Positions 8,710-17,761 are shown, numbered from the stretch's first letter. The stretch is DNA of 64,000 nt from Streptomyces longhuiensis (GCF_020616555.1 NZ_CP085174.1:124001-188000), one strand, 5' to 3'. Numbers and translations are program-made. Notes: generated from the letters alone by a model not told the origin.

Positions 8710-9959
8710 CGGTTCCGCCGCGGCCGAAGCAATCACCGCACATGAATCACGACCTGTCGCCTGTTCGGTCTTGGCAACGCCCCGAGCCGCCCAGGCGCCG
8801 CCCCACCATTCGGATGAGGCTGACGTTGTTGTACGGCGGCATGTTCCTGATAGCCGGAATCGTCCTGCTTACGATCATCTATCTCCTCGCTGCGGAGGCA
8901 CTCCGAAACAGCGGCGCGGCTCTCAGCGTCTCCGGCGGCTACGACCTGAGGTTTTCCAGTGATGTCTGCCCGGCGATTGGCGAGGCCCAGAGTGTTAGTG
9001 AGTTCAACAGCATTCTGGCCACCTGCCTGAACGACCAGCGCGCTGCCGCACTCAACTCGCTCTTCAACCGTTCATTGATGGCCCTGATGGCCCTCACGGT
9101 GCTGGCCTTCGCGTTCGGCTACGCACTGGCTGGCCGCGTACTGGCGCCGCTCGGCCGCATCACGCGCGCAGCCCGCCAAGTGGCCGGCACCGACCTCTCG
9201 CGCCGCATCGAACTGGAGGGCCCCGAGGATGAGCTTAAGGAACTCGCCGACACCTTTGACGACATGCTCGACCGCCTGGAGCGAGCCTTCACCGCGCAGC
9301 AGCGGTTCGTCGGCAACGCCTCGCACGAGCTGCGCACGCCGCTCGCGATCAACCGCACGCTCGTAGAGGTCCACCTCTCCGACCCCGGCGCCCCCATGGA
9401 ACTCCAGCAGCTCGGCAAGACGCTGCTCGCCACGAACGAGCGCAGCGAACAGCTCGTAGAGGGCCTGCTGCTACTCGCCCGCAGCGACAACCAGCTCGTG
9501 GAACGTAAGCCGGTCGACCTGGCGGAGGTCGCCTCGCAAGCCATCGACCAGGCCAGGTCAGAGGCCGAGGAGAGGGGTATCGAGATCCGCGGAGAGCGAG
9601 CTGCGGCGGTCGTCCAAGGCAGCGGCGTCCTGTTGGAGCGCATCGCCTTGAACCTCGTCCAGAACGCCATTCGGTACAACGTCCCCGAAGGCGGCTGGGT
9701 CGAGGTGACCACCGAGGCGCAGCACGGCCAGGCGGTCTTGGTCGTCTCGAACACGGGCCCAGTGGTCCCCGCCTACGAGATCGAGAATCTTTTCGAGCCC
9801 TTCCGAAGGCTGCGCACGGAGCGCACCGGCAGCGATAAGGGCGTGGGCCTCGGCCTGTCGATCGTCCGGTCTGTCGCGCGCGCACACGGCGGCACTGTCA
9901 TTGCCACACCACGCGATGGCGGCGGACTGGATGTTCAAGTCAAGCTATCGATGCAGTGA
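8676..9959 (+). CDS. Orphan membrane sensor histidine kinase
   Basis: 427 aa from GTG 8676, or 405 from ATG 8742. The order is: cytoplasmic N-tail, TM1 (MFLIAGIVLLTIIYLLAAEA), a short extracytoplasmic loop of about 60 residues with two Cys, TM2 (LMALMALTVLAFAFGYALAG), HAMP (GRVLAPLGRITRAARQVAG), the phospho-acceptor H-box FVGNASHELRTPL, then N-box (LNLVQNAIRYN) and G-box (GVGLGLSIV). All catalytic boxes are intact. No response regulator gene lies beside it, so the partner must be elsewhere. The short sensor loop suggests membrane or intramembrane sensing. Confidence 0.88.
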   Translation: MVSTSHGGRESSVPPRPKQSPHMNHDLSPVRSWQRPEPPRRRPTIRMRLTLLYGGMFLIAGIVLLTIIYLLAAEALRNSGAALSVSGGYDLRFSSDVCPAIGEAQSVSEFNSILATCLNDQRAAALNSLFNRSLMALMALTVLAFAFGYALAGRVLAPLGRITRAARQVAGTDLSRRIELEGPEDELKELADTFDDMLDRLERAFTAQQRFVGNASHELRTPLAINRTLVEVHLSDPGAPMELQQLGKTLLATNERSEQLVEGLLLLARSDNQLVERKPVDLAEVASQAIDQARSEAEERGIEIRGERAAAVVQGSGVLLERIALNLVQNAIRYNVPEGGWVEVTTEAQHGQAVLVVSNTGPVVPAYEIENLFEPFRRLRTERTGSDKGVGLGLSIVRSVARAHGGTVIATPRDGGGLDVQVKLSMQ

Positions 9960-10059
9960 TCGTTCGGCAGTTGAGGCCGATCTCGCAGAGCACTGGTGAT
10001 CAAACCGGGCGCCGCACCTACGGCTTCGCCAAGCAGGGAACCGGCTACGGACCGACCAT

Positions 10060-10109
10060 GGGGGCTTCCCCACCACTCCGCCACTAAGGGGCGATGGTCA
10101 GAAGCCCCC
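10060..10109 (+). terminator. Hairpin downstream of the sensor kinase
   Basis: GGGGGCTTC at 10060-10068 pairs perfectly with GAAGCCCCC at 10101-10109 across a 32-nt loop. It lies 100 bp after the kinase stop and before the convergent secreted-protein gene, so it could terminate transcription on the plus strand. There is no U-run. Confidence 0.35.
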
Positions 10110-10160
10110 AAGTAGCGCGAAGGTCGAGTGACACCTACGAGACCGGGATCGGCGTACCCG

Positions 10161-10529
10161 TCACCAGCAGCGGTTCACGTCGGAGACCGGGGCGACGTTC
10201 GGTGCGTATATCCAGCCCTTTGTTTCGGTGCCGGCGACACGTCCGTATATCCACATGTTTCCGTAGTCGTTGTAGATGTAGCACCAGTAGTAGATCTTCG
10301 TACCCGCGGTGAAGGTGCCGTGCGAGCCGCACGACTCGTAGGGCTTCGGCCTGATGGCACTGTCCCACCGCAAGGTGCCAGAGCCGCTCGAATTGTTCGG
10401 CGGCACGTAGACCGTGTCGCAGACGCCCGCGGCACTGGCACTGGCGCTGGTTGCGCCGAGCCCAACAAGAACCCCCCCTAGGAGCGCGGTAGTTGACAGT
10501 AGTGATACAACACGAGCCTTGAGCTTCAT
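10161..10529 (-). CDS. Small secreted protein
   Basis: 122 aa from ATG 10529, which is chosen because GGGAGGGG lies 6 nt upstream. A Sec signal peptide is clear (MKLKARVVSLLSTTALLGG, then Ala-Ser-rich cleavage region SASASAAG). The mature part has four Cys residues (VCDTVYVPP, ESCGSH, YWCYIYND, NRCW) and many aromatic residues, which is consistent with a small disulfide-stabilised SH3-like or beta extracellular domain. It ends with NRCW. Function unknown. It is convergent with the kinase gene. Confidence 0.7.
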   Translation of the reverse strand: MKLKARVVSLLSTTALLGGVLVGLGATSASASAAGVCDTVYVPPNNSSGSGTLRWDSAIRPKPYESCGSHGTFTAGTKIYYWCYIYNDYGNMWIYGRVAGTETKGWIYAPNVAPVSDVNRCW

Positions 10530-10774
10530 GAAGTTTCCCCTCCCAGAAAATGTCATGACTTGTGCATGACAGAAGGCAATCTGTCACTGGCAATCAGACG
10601 TTGCGGCAACTTTATGGTTTCGTTACGTTGTCGAAGCGCTGGACAGTGGCACTCCATGGGGCAGATCCACGCTGATCGTCGAGTGCGGAGAGCGCAGGGA
10701 TCGCGTGGGTCGCGAAGCGGCGGCTTGGGACGGCACGCTGATCTCGGTTCGTGAGCGCGTCATAAGGTAGCGAC

Positions 10775-10918
10775 ATGAATGAGAAGCGCCGCAACGATGA
10801 TGACGAGACCATGACCGGCATACCTGCCGATGACGTTGAGACGTCCGATGATGAGCCGGAGGACGAGCCAGTCGACGCATGGCTGGCAGTCGATGGCGAT
10901 GCAGGCGGAGGCTGGTAG
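10775..10918 (+). CDS. 47-aa acidic peptide with Gly-Trp tail
   Basis: ATG 10775 opens a 47-codon frame ending at TAG 10916-10918. The peptide has about 18 Asp/Glu residues and ends DAGGGW; the centre is VETSDDEPEDEPVDAW. TAAGGT lies 6 nt upstream of ATG and could serve as a ribosome binding site (AAGG) or, given the spacing, as the -10 of a leaderless promoter. An acidic leader with a short Gly-rich tail recalls modified-peptide precursors, but no modifying enzyme is encoded nearby. Regard the coding assignment as plausible and the precursor idea as weak. Confidence 0.35.
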   Translation: MNEKRRNDDDETMTGIPADDVETSDDEPEDEPVDAWLAVDGDAGGGW

Positions 10919-11113
10919 TTCAGCCTGGTTTCGAGTACGGAACCGGCTTTGGCTCAACTTCTGTGACCTTGCCCCGGAGGACTCAGAGATGTTCCACCTC
11001 AAAGCCCAGACACGTCAGGTGCGGACCGGACGGCTGCGGATCGGTCGCGGTGCTGGCGGCGTCGTTCATGGGGCTGGTGAGACCCGCTCCTGGCGGGTGC
11101 GAGGCATGCGAAA

Positions 11114-11136
11114 GGGGCCCGTTCATACCGGGCCCC
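11114..11136 (-). terminator. Hairpin after the 65-aa gene
   Basis: GGGGCCCG at 11114-11121 and CGGGCCCC at 11129-11136 form an 8-bp perfect stem with a 7-nt loop. It sits 12 bp past the stop of the minus-strand gene ending at 11149. Confidence 0.5.
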
Positions 11137-11148
11137 CGGGTGGTGCTG

Positions 11149-11346
11149 TCAGCGGTGCGTATAGAGCCACACCTCATGTGCCGCGCTGCTGCCACGCTGC
11201 GCCTCGGCCTTGATCCGCTCCAGAATGGGCTGCGCCTGCTCCGATTTCACGCCGTGATGCGCCAGTTCGACGTAGGCCTGAATCGCGTCAAACGACGTGC
11301 GAACCTCGCGGAGGGCGTCTTCCAGGCCCGGTGAGCTCATAGCCAC
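11149..11346 (-). CDS. 65-aa helical protein, paralogue 1
   Basis: The product is one or two amphipathic helices (DALREVRTSFDAIQAYVELA, then ILERIKAEAQRGSSAAHEVW) ending in WLYTHR. A second copy lies at 17762-17959, with most residues identical or similar, including RGSSATHEVWLYAH. Both copies share a conserved upstream element (see 11353-11380 and 17972-17999), which supports a real, expressed gene. The start may be ATG 11346 or ATG 11340. Function unknown; there is no membrane segment or known motif. Confidence 0.7.
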   Translation of the reverse strand: MAMSSPGLEDALREVRTSFDAIQAYVELAHHGVKSEQAQPILERIKAEAQRGSSAAHEVWLYTHR

Positions 11347-11352
11347 ACTATG

Positions 11353-11380
11353 TGTGCCAAAACTGTGAGGTTCCCGTGAG
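11353..11380 (-). promoter_or_regulatory. Conserved upstream element of the 65-aa paralogues (copy 1)
   Basis: In the gene sense the element reads CTCAC, six bases, CTCACAG, four bases, GGCACA. The 28-bp block matches 17972-17999 at 22 positions and lies at nearly the same distance from both start codons. The two CTCAC boxes are 11 bp apart, about one helical turn, which fits a regulator binding one DNA face. Rest of 11381-11716: no gene recognised. Confidence 0.5.
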
Positions 11381-11716
11381 GTGTTGCTGTCGGCTCAGCT
11401 TGGTCATGCGACCACCGTCCCGGTGGCGTCGTCGTCCAGCGGACGCGCTCGGGCAGCCGGTCCGTCCACAGCGCTGCCGCGGCCGGCTCGGTCGAGGCGG
11501 CGGCCTGCTCCCGGAGCTACTGCCGCAGCGCCACCAGCAGGTACTGCGAAGTTGGTAGTGACGGTTAGTGGTGGATGAGGCAGTCCGCGCAGCAGGGACT
11601 CGTACCGGCGCACACAGGGCGGGCCGACCGGAGCGATCTTCGGTGTGGGAACGCCTTCCCTATCCCGGTACCGGTCGGCAGACTGAGCCCGTCACAGAAG
11701 TATCCCGGGGGGACAC

Positions 11717-12049
11717 ATGGAGTTAGACGGAACTGAGCTGTCCGAAGCGATCAAGGCGGTTCGCGCCGGACTGGTGGCTGCCCAACGGGACGGGGACGGC
11801 TCTCCAGTGCGCTTTACCGTCAAGGACGTCACTCTCGATCTGGGGATCGAGCTGCGTCATGCGGCGTCAGCTGGCGGCGGGGTCAAGGCGTTCGTCGTCT
11901 CGGCCGACGCCCGCGGGGAGCGTGCCCGTACCGCGACGCACCGTATGACCGTCACGTTGGAAGTCGAGTCCTCACCGAACGGCCGCCGAACGCTCATCGG
12001 TGACGAACGGGGCCTGGACCCGGTCCCCGCTCCTCCTGCTGGCATGTAA
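11717..12049 (+). CDS. Trypco2-family protein (trypsin-co-occurring domain 2)
   Basis: 110 aa, preceded by a GGGGGG ribosome binding site. The N-terminal pattern (LSEAIKAVRAGLVAAQRDGDG, VRFTVKDVTLDLGIEL, then a Gly/Ala turn and VKAFVVSADARGER) matches the Trypco2 domain. That family is known to be encoded next to trypsin-like proteases in predicted NTP-dependent conflict systems. Here it overlaps the protease gene by 50 nt, which implies coupling. It probably docks with or restrains the protease. The domain call is from recognition of the pattern; the role is inferred. Confidence 0.78.
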   Translation: MELDGTELSEAIKAVRAGLVAAQRDGDGSPVRFTVKDVTLDLGIELRHAASAGGGVKAFVVSADARGERARTATHRMTVTLEVESSPNGRRTLIGDERGLDPVPAPPAGM

Positions 12050-14786
12050 CGGCGTACCGGTGGAGCAGCGGACCGTCGAAGTCATCAATCCGCGTGTCCC
12101 GATGTTCGGGTCGGGCTGCCTGGTCGCACCCGGAGTCGTGCTGACCGCACACCATGTGGCCTGCCCGGGTGGGGACATGCTGCCTGTCACGGTCCGGGAC
12201 AAGGTCGGCCGCACAGCGGAGGCCGAGGTGGTCTGGGCGGATGCTGCGCTGGACGTCGTCCTGCTGTCCACTGACCGGTCCTTGCTGGGGACGGACCTTG
12301 CCGTCGCCCGTTGGGGAGAGCTGACCTGCGATTACCCGGCCGCGCGGCCGGTGTGCACGATGACCGGCTTCCCGAGGGCCATGCGCCTGGCGCTACCCGA
12401 CGACCCGGAGAAGTTCGTCCCCGATCTGAAGAGCGTCGACGGGCACGTCAAGCCCGAAACGGGCTCGCGGGGTGGGCACTACGGCTTCGAACTGAACGAT
12501 GCCTCCACCGGCTCAGCCGAATTGTGGCGGGGCATGTCCGGGGCCGGCGCCTTCTGCCACGACATGCTCGTGGGCGTGGCGACCTTCGCCTCGGATCACT
12601 GGCAGGGGAGCCTGCTGTACGTGGTGCCGGCCGCCCGGCTGTTCGCCTCGCCCGGCTTCACCGACGCGGTCACCTCTGTGACAGGAATGGCGCCGCAATT
12701 GCAGCCCGCCGACCTGAGCGTGCTGTTCACCGACGTGCCCGACCCGCAACTTTCCTCCTCCTGCCTGCTCCATGCACGCTCGGCCGTCGTCCCCATGTCC
12801 GGCATGACCGGACAGCTCGACACGCTCGACGCCTGGTGCCGCACCAGCCGTTCCACGGACATCACTGCCGTCACCGGCATGGGTGGCATCGGCAAGACCC
12901 GCCTGATAACCGAGTTACTCCACCGCCTGGCCCAGCCCCGCCCGGAACAGCCCACGGCACGGGGATGGACCGGCGGTTTCCTCGCCGACACGCCGCCCCA
13001 GCAACCGCCGCCCTACGGCATGCTCGCCACCAGCAAATACCCGCTGCTGATCGCCGTCGACTACGCCGAGACCCGCCGCGCCCAGATAGACCAGGTCCTC
13101 GACATCCTCGCCGCACGCCGCGGGGGCCAACCGGTGCGCGTGCTTCTCCTGGCCCGCGGTCACGACAACTGGTGGCCCTCCCTTCGCCTCGCCCGGCAGG
13201 GCACGAGCGTGATCAGTACCGGCACCCCGGTTGCCATCGATTCTGCTGATGCGCTCAGCAACACCAGCACGGAGGCAGCTTTCGATGACGCGAAACGGGC
13301 CTTCAGCGAGCGCATCCGTGCCCTGCGAAACGCCGGTCACGAGTGGGCCACCTCTCCGTTGACCTCGGACACCGAAGCGGACGGCGCCTTCGCGGGCACC
13401 GTGAAACCGGACGATGACAGGGTCATTTCCCTGCACATGGCGGCGCTCGCCGAAGTCCTCAGCACGCTGAATGACTCCTTTGCCCGCCATGAGAACCCCA
13501 TGGACGTCCTCATCGCCCACGAGATGAGCTACTGGCGCAGGATCGTGGAGGCCCGCGGGCTGTTCTTCGACGAGGACCTGATGCGCACTCTCGTCTCCGT
13601 CCAGACCGTGACCGGCGCAAGCCGACGGTCCGACGCTCGGGCCGCCGTCGCGGCCGGCTTCGACGTGCACTACAGCGGCTTCCCTAACACGGCGCCACAC
13701 GACGGGGCCCGGCTTGCCGCGTACGAAGACATCCTCACCGCCGCTTACCCCTCCGGCGACGGAGCCCGCTGGGGCACGATGGGCCCCGACCTCCTCGCGG
13801 CCGCCCTGGTTGCCAAAGTCGAAGTAGCCAGCGACCAACAGTTCATCGAACAGCTCCTGCCTCACCCCAACCTCTCGCCGGAACAGCGCCATCGGGGCCT
13901 CACCGTCATCGCCCGGGCCACATCCGACCAGCCTGATCTCGCCGCCGGCGCGGCCCGCGCCGTGGCCGCCGCACCGCGGCAGCTGCTGTCCCTGGCGGCC
14001 AGGACCGTCGCCGCCGAGCTCGACCCCGAGGTTGCCCGCCCGTGGCTGCTCGGACTGCAAGATGCCATCACCGAACTGGCACAGCAGCCGGACGCCGACC
14101 AGCGGATCTCCGCCTGGGCCGCCGGCGTCGTCAGCGCTTCCCTCACACAACTGGAAACTGGGCTTGAGAACTACTTCAACTCTGTGGAAGCAATTCCACC
14201 GCCGCCCGAGTTTGGCCCCGCCCGACATGATGATGACGGCTTGGAGGAGGATGCCGACGACCCGGATGAAGCCGAAGCGGATTGGGGCACCTATGCCGAG
14301 GACGAGCAGACCGCGGAGCCAGACCCCCCGGCCCCGCTATCCCTCGCTCCCGCACCGCACCGCAGTGGCAGTGGCAGCCCAAAGACCGTCCACGTCCATG
14401 AGGTCACCAGCCCGGTCGCGCGGGCCGTCCTGACCTCTGTGGGGCTCGCCCACCTGACGCTCGTAGCCTTCGTGACCGGCAGCATCGCCTATTTTTCCGA
14501 CGACTTCCCTGGAGCAACTTCCTGGCTCCTGCCCCCGATCATCGTTCTCTTCCATCTGGTGATCGGTCTGCTCTACGGCTACGGCAAAGTGCCGCTGTCC
14601 TTTGTAGCTGTGGTGCTGCCACCTGCGGTCATTGCGATGACTGTGCTGTGCGCCGTGAGCTTCAGCGCGATGCACGGCGTACACCTCAACCCCGTCGCCC
14701 TGGGTGCAGCATGGGCCAGCATCTTCTCGCCCGGTCTCATGGCCCTCACCTACGCCTTCCGGGCCTGGCTCGGCCAGGTCCGGTAG
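12000..14786 (+). CDS. Trypsin-like protease fused to a STAND-like NTPase and membrane tail
   Basis: 928 aa from GTG 12000; the start is uncertain and GTG 12060 is possible. Residues 35-220 are a trypsin-fold protease with a full triad: His52 (LTAHHV), Asp85 (DAALDVVLL), Ser180 (GMSGAGAF). A P-loop NTPase follows with Walker A TGMGGIGKT (about 292-300) and Walker B LLIAVDYAE (about 349-357). A long helical region with an acidic linker (about 730-770) leads to four hydrophobic segments (about 810-925), so the protein is tethered to the membrane. The layout fits sensor-NTPase-effector proteins of bacterial conflict systems, with the protease as effector. It partners with the overlapping Trypco2 gene. 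Confidence 0.87.
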   Translation: MTNGAWTRSPLLLLACNGVPVEQRTVEVINPRVPMFGSGCLVAPGVVLTAHHVACPGGDMLPVTVRDKVGRTAEAEVVWADAALDVVLLSTDRSLLGTDLAVARWGELTCDYPAARPVCTMTGFPRAMRLALPDDPEKFVPDLKSVDGHVKPETGSRGGHYGFELNDASTGSAELWRGMSGAGAFCHDMLVGVATFASDHWQGSLLYVVPAARLFASPGFTDAVTSVTGMAPQLQPADLSVLFTDVPDPQLSSSCLLHARSAVVPMSGMTGQLDTLDAWCRTSRSTDITAVTGMGGIGKTRLITELLHRLAQPRPEQPTARGWTGGFLADTPPQQPPPYGMLATSKYPLLIAVDYAETRRAQIDQVLDILAARRGGQPVRVLLLARGHDNWWPSLRLARQGTSVISTGTPVAIDSADALSNTSTEAAFDDAKRAFSERIRALRNAGHEWATSPLTSDTEADGAFAGTVKPDDDRVISLHMAALAEVLSTLNDSFARHENPMDVLIAHEMSYWRRIVEARGLFFDEDLMRTLVSVQTVTGASRRSDARAAVAAGFDVHYSGFPNTAPHDGARLAAYEDILTAAYPSGDGARWGTMGPDLLAAALVAKVEVASDQQFIEQLLPHPNLSPEQRHRGLTVIARATSDQPDLAAGAARAVAAAPRQLLSLAARTVAAELDPEVARPWLLGLQDAITELAQQPDADQRISAWAAGVVSASLTQLETGLENYFNSVEAIPPPPEFGPARHDDDGLEEDADDPDEAEADWGTYAEDEQTAEPDPPAPLSLAPAPHRSGSGSPKTVHVHEVTSPVARAVLTSVGLAHLTLVAFVTGSIAYFSDDFPGATSWLLPPIIVLFHLVIGLLYGYGKVPLSFVAVVLPPAVIAMTVLCAVSFSAMHGVHLNPVALGAAWASIFSPGLMALTYAFRAWLGQVR

Positions 14787-15240
14787 GGCGACACCAAGTA
14801 GCCGGCCCTCGCCAACCGGGTATCTCCCTCCATCTTCAGCGGCGCGTCTAGCGGCCCTTAGATGTACGAACCCAGGATCAGAGGCGAGGTCAACCCCGCT
14901 CAGCTCGCCGTTGCGCAGGATGGTTCCCTCGGACAGGTGCCGTCTCGCCGTAGGACTCGGAATGCTTGGTCAATTCCATTCATAAGCAGTCCAGTTAGAC
15001 GCGGTTCAGCGTATCCGGCTTTTCAGCGTGCGGGGGCTCCGCGCTTGCCCTGAACCGGAGTCAGGTCTCCTAACTGGAAGGACCACCCGCCAGTTAGTCA
15101 CCGCATGGGTGCATATGCCCCGCGCACAGCTATCGTCCTTATTGGTCCTGGTCTGCTCAAGGTGGTTCCTTCGAACCGGGACACCCCGGCGAGGCTCTCC
15201 ATCGGCGCGGCCAAACCGTGCCCGTGAGCCGCGCGGCCAG
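14787..15240. other. 454-bp stretch with a degraded repeat
   Basis: No gene is supported here. Around 14822-14872 lies a degraded copy of a sequence also found at 22020-22068: a GCGTCT core, then GGCCCTT and GATGTACG, with conserved codon phase (GAS-GP-MY). In this copy the phase carries a TAG, so it is a dead fragment. The remainder up to 15240 shows no motif I can name. Confidence 0.35.
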
Positions 15241-15612
15241 TCAGTCGAGCGCGTAGACCGTTCCAAGGTCACTCATCTGACGCACAGGGATGTCATCCAG
15301 GGGCCGCACTGTGTAGGAGGTCGCGGACATGAATCGCGGGTCTATAGACAGTGCAGCCCACGCCTTTGTCGTGTCTGAAAGCTTGAGAGTCCATGAGATG
15401 CGAAAGCAGCCCTCGAGAACGACGAGATAGCAAGGGGCGAGCTCGGAGCGAACTCCGGGGCGAAGGAGTTCTGCGGCATCGTCTCGATTCGTGGAAACGA
15501 CCCGGATATTCGACGGAGATACCTCTCCCCAGGTGCGGCTCCACTCGACCACCACACTACGGATCTGATCTAGCGTGGCTGGAGATATGTAGCTGTCACT
15601 GACATCGCTCAT
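15241..15612 (-). CDS. Hypothetical 123-aa protein
   Basis: The frame starts ATG 15612 (MSDVSDSYISPATLDQIR). An AGGAAC lies just upstream and is a modest ribosome binding site. The predicted composition is mixed alpha/beta with an internal LVVLEGCFRISWTLKLSD segment. No family is recognised. It is less Arg-rich than the surrounding shadow frames, which supports real coding. It has no obvious operon partner. Confidence 0.5.
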   Translation of the reverse strand: MSDVSDSYISPATLDQIRSVVVEWSRTWGEVSPSNIRVVSTNRDDAAELLRPGVRSELAPCYLVVLEGCFRISWTLKLSDTTKAWAALSIDPRFMSATSYTVRPLDDIPVRQMSDLGTVYALD

Positions 15613-15938
15613 TGTTCCTCCGAGTGCTCATCGCGCGGGAACTCCTTGCCCAGCTGGTCGAGTCCGACTGGCTGCGCCTGCCCGCCTACAGGGCTGAGCC
15701 GGGTGGCGCTGCCCATCTTCTCCTCGCGCCAGCCGCGATGGACGCCTTCGGCGCCTCGGGGACGGCGGCCTCGACCTGGACCAGGTCGCATCTGCACTCT
15801 GACATCCCAACAGGTCGGCGAGCACGCCGAACTGCTCCTGGCCGCGGACTGGCTCACCGACAGCGCAGTCGACGCCGATCAAGGACGGCTTCGCGGGCAG
15901 CTCACCGAGCCCGGCACGGGCATCCCGCCCCCGCCGAG
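15613..15938. other. Possible decayed coding fragments
   Basis: Fragments in two plus-strand frames look protein-like (ARELLAQLVESDWLRLPAY at about 15630-15690; GEHAELLLAADWLTDSAVDA at about 15810-15870) but are out of phase with each other. This suggests a decayed gene. No family can be assigned. Confidence 0.2.
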
Positions 15939-17393
15939 TCACTCCCTCTGCTCTGAGCTTGCCGGGTCAGGGGACGGACCCGGCGGGGAGGGAGGCGTCG
16001 GAGATCCAGGCATGAGGACAATTGCCTCGGTTCCGCCTCCTTCGGCAGGTCGCAGTGAGACAGTCCCCCCGGATCTCTGCACCACTCGCGCGACGATCGA
16101 CAATCCCAACCCGCTACCGGGCAGACTCCGGGCCGTGGGCGAACGCCAGAATCGGTCGAATACATAGGGCAGATCGTCCGGCATCACCCCGGGTCCCTCG
16201 TCGCGCACTGTGAGCTGTCCGCCGGTGAGCGTTATTTTCACGGTCCCCTTTTCAGGGGAGAACTTGACAGCGTTATCCAGGAGGTTCACTACTGCGCGTT
16301 CCAAGGTTGCCGGGTCTGCGAGAACGAACCAGTCTTCCATGGCGCTCGTGAACGCGAGGTTCTTGCCGCGCAATTTGGCCCGTTCCAGAGCCCGACTCGC
16401 GACCTCGTGCATGGGTACCACGTGAAGGGAAGTCCCCCCTCCCGGTGCGTTGTCCGGGCGGGACAGCTCCTGGAGATCTCCGATAAGGCCAGCGAGTTCG
16501 CCGATCTGAGCAGTAACGGATGCAAGCAGATCAGCCCTCGCTCCCTTGGGTAGTTGTCGTCCCGACTTCTCGCTACGAATGAGGAGTTCAATGTTGGTGC
16601 GCAGCGAGGTGAGTGGTGTGCGTAGCTCGTGGCCAGCATCAGCGATCAGCTGCTGTTGGCGATCCCGGGAAGTGGCCAGGGCCTCGGTCATCGCGTTGAA
16701 TGATTTTGCCAATCGCGCGATCTCATCGTCGCCGGCGGCCGGAATGCGCACCGTCAAGTCTTCGGTGCGAGCGATGTGTTCAGCGGTCGCGGTGAGCCGT
16801 TCGACTGGGCGCAGCCCCGCCCGAGCGATGCCGATGCCCGCGGTGGCCGACGCGATGACGCCGATTCCGGCCACGCCCAGAAGGAGCAGTGCGAGGCTGT
16901 TCAGCGGCGTGGTGACGGAACTCAGCGGCTGTGCGATGGATACGGCGTAGGCTCCGCCAAATGCCCGCGGGAGGTTCGGACGCGAGGTGGCAACCCGCAT
17001 TTCCTGTCCGCCCTCGGACTGGGCATCGTGGAGTGACGAAGCCAAGACACCGCGAGCCACGGAGATGTCCGTGCCGACCACTTTGATAGCCGTGCTGCCC
17101 GGCGCAGAGCACACCGCCCCATCAGCAGTGATGACCTGCACCGTATAGGGCGTCGGCGTTCGATCTCGCTGGTCGGAGGCGGGCTGCTTGATCCCACAGG
17201 TGCTGAGCAGGTCCTGGACATAACCTGGTGGAGCTTCGACGCTGCGCAGATTTGAGTCAAGCTGGCTAGTCAGCTGCTCGCGGGTGACTAGCCACGCCGC
17301 AGTGGCCGCGGCACTCACTGCGATCGCCACAGCGAGAGCGGCAAGCAGGCCGAGCCGGGCGCGCAGGGTCAGTTGCCTCATGTAGGTGTTCAA
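15939..17393 (-). CDS. Membrane sensor histidine kinase
   Basis: 484 aa from TTG 17393, or 480 from ATG 17381. TM1 lies at about 14-36 (LGLLAALAVAIAVSAAATAAW). An extracytoplasmic sensor of about 120 residues with two Cys follows, then TM2 (LALLLLGVAGIGVIASATAG), HAMP (GLRPVERLTATAEHIAR), the H-box IADAGHELRTPLTSLR, the N-box VNLLDNAVKFSP and the G-box GSGLGLSIVARVVQRSGG. The tail is Pro-rich. All boxes are intact. The upstream DNA shows no response regulator, unlike the usual MprA/MprB-like operon, so the partner was lost or is encoded elsewhere. Confidence 0.88.
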   Translation of the reverse strand: MNTYMRQLTLRARLGLLAALAVAIAVSAAATAAWLVTREQLTSQLDSNLRSVEAPPGYVQDLLSTCGIKQPASDQRDRTPTPYTVQVITADGAVCSAPGSTAIKVVGTDISVARGVLASSLHDAQSEGGQEMRVATSRPNLPRAFGGAYAVSIAQPLSSVTTPLNSLALLLLGVAGIGVIASATAGIGIARAGLRPVERLTATAEHIARTEDLTVRIPAAGDDEIARLAKSFNAMTEALATSRDRQQQLIADAGHELRTPLTSLRTNIELLIRSEKSGRQLPKGARADLLASVTAQIGELAGLIGDLQELSRPDNAPGGGTSLHVVPMHEVASRALERAKLRGKNLAFTSAMEDWFVLADPATLERAVVNLLDNAVKFSPEKGTVKITLTGGQLTVRDEGPGVMPDDLPYVFDRFWRSPTARSLPGSGLGLSIVARVVQRSGGTVSLRPAEGGGTEAIVLMPGSPTPPSPPGPSPDPASSEQRE

Positions 17394-17761
17394 CGGCGAT
17401 CGCCTTTCGGCAGGCTGGACATGATGCAGAGTTCCTGGGGGACGCGAGGGCCGGCGATGGTCGTCAATCTGATTGACGACAGCGGACCGCCCCAGAGTTG
17501 CGGCGCGTCACCTTCTGTCGGCTCTCCTCGCGGGACAGTGCTTCCTGCCTGCAGACCGCGCCGATCGGCGCGGTCACTGGTGACGTAGGCGTAGCACCCA
17601 AGGAGTATCGGCGGCGAAGATGAGAATGTGCTGAGGGAGTTGGACCGCCTCAACCACGCCGACTACCTCTGGTCTTACTCCGCCATCACCGCCTCATCGG
17701 GCCCATGACCCACTAAGTTGGTGTTTGAGATCTTGGGTGTTTGAGATCTATTGATGTGCTT
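17394..17761. other. 368-bp stretch with a short direct repeat
   Basis: A minus-strand frame here (17390-17653) ends across the kinase start but shows no response-regulator features. At 17721-17733 and 17737-17749 the 13-mer GTGTTTGAGATCT is repeated exactly with a 16-bp period. It is AT-richer than its surroundings, so it is a candidate promoter or binding site. Nothing else is recognised. Confidence 0.3.

Noticed and set aside
10775..10918. Firm call of a lanthipeptide or lasso precursor
   Set aside because: No modification, cyclase or transporter genes lie nearby and the tail has too few Ser/Thr/Cys residues, so it is kept only as a small acidic peptide.
17390..17653. 87-aa frame before the second sensor kinase as a response regulator
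   Set aside because: No receiver or winged-helix motif is visible; it is too short and its stop merely overlaps the kinase start.
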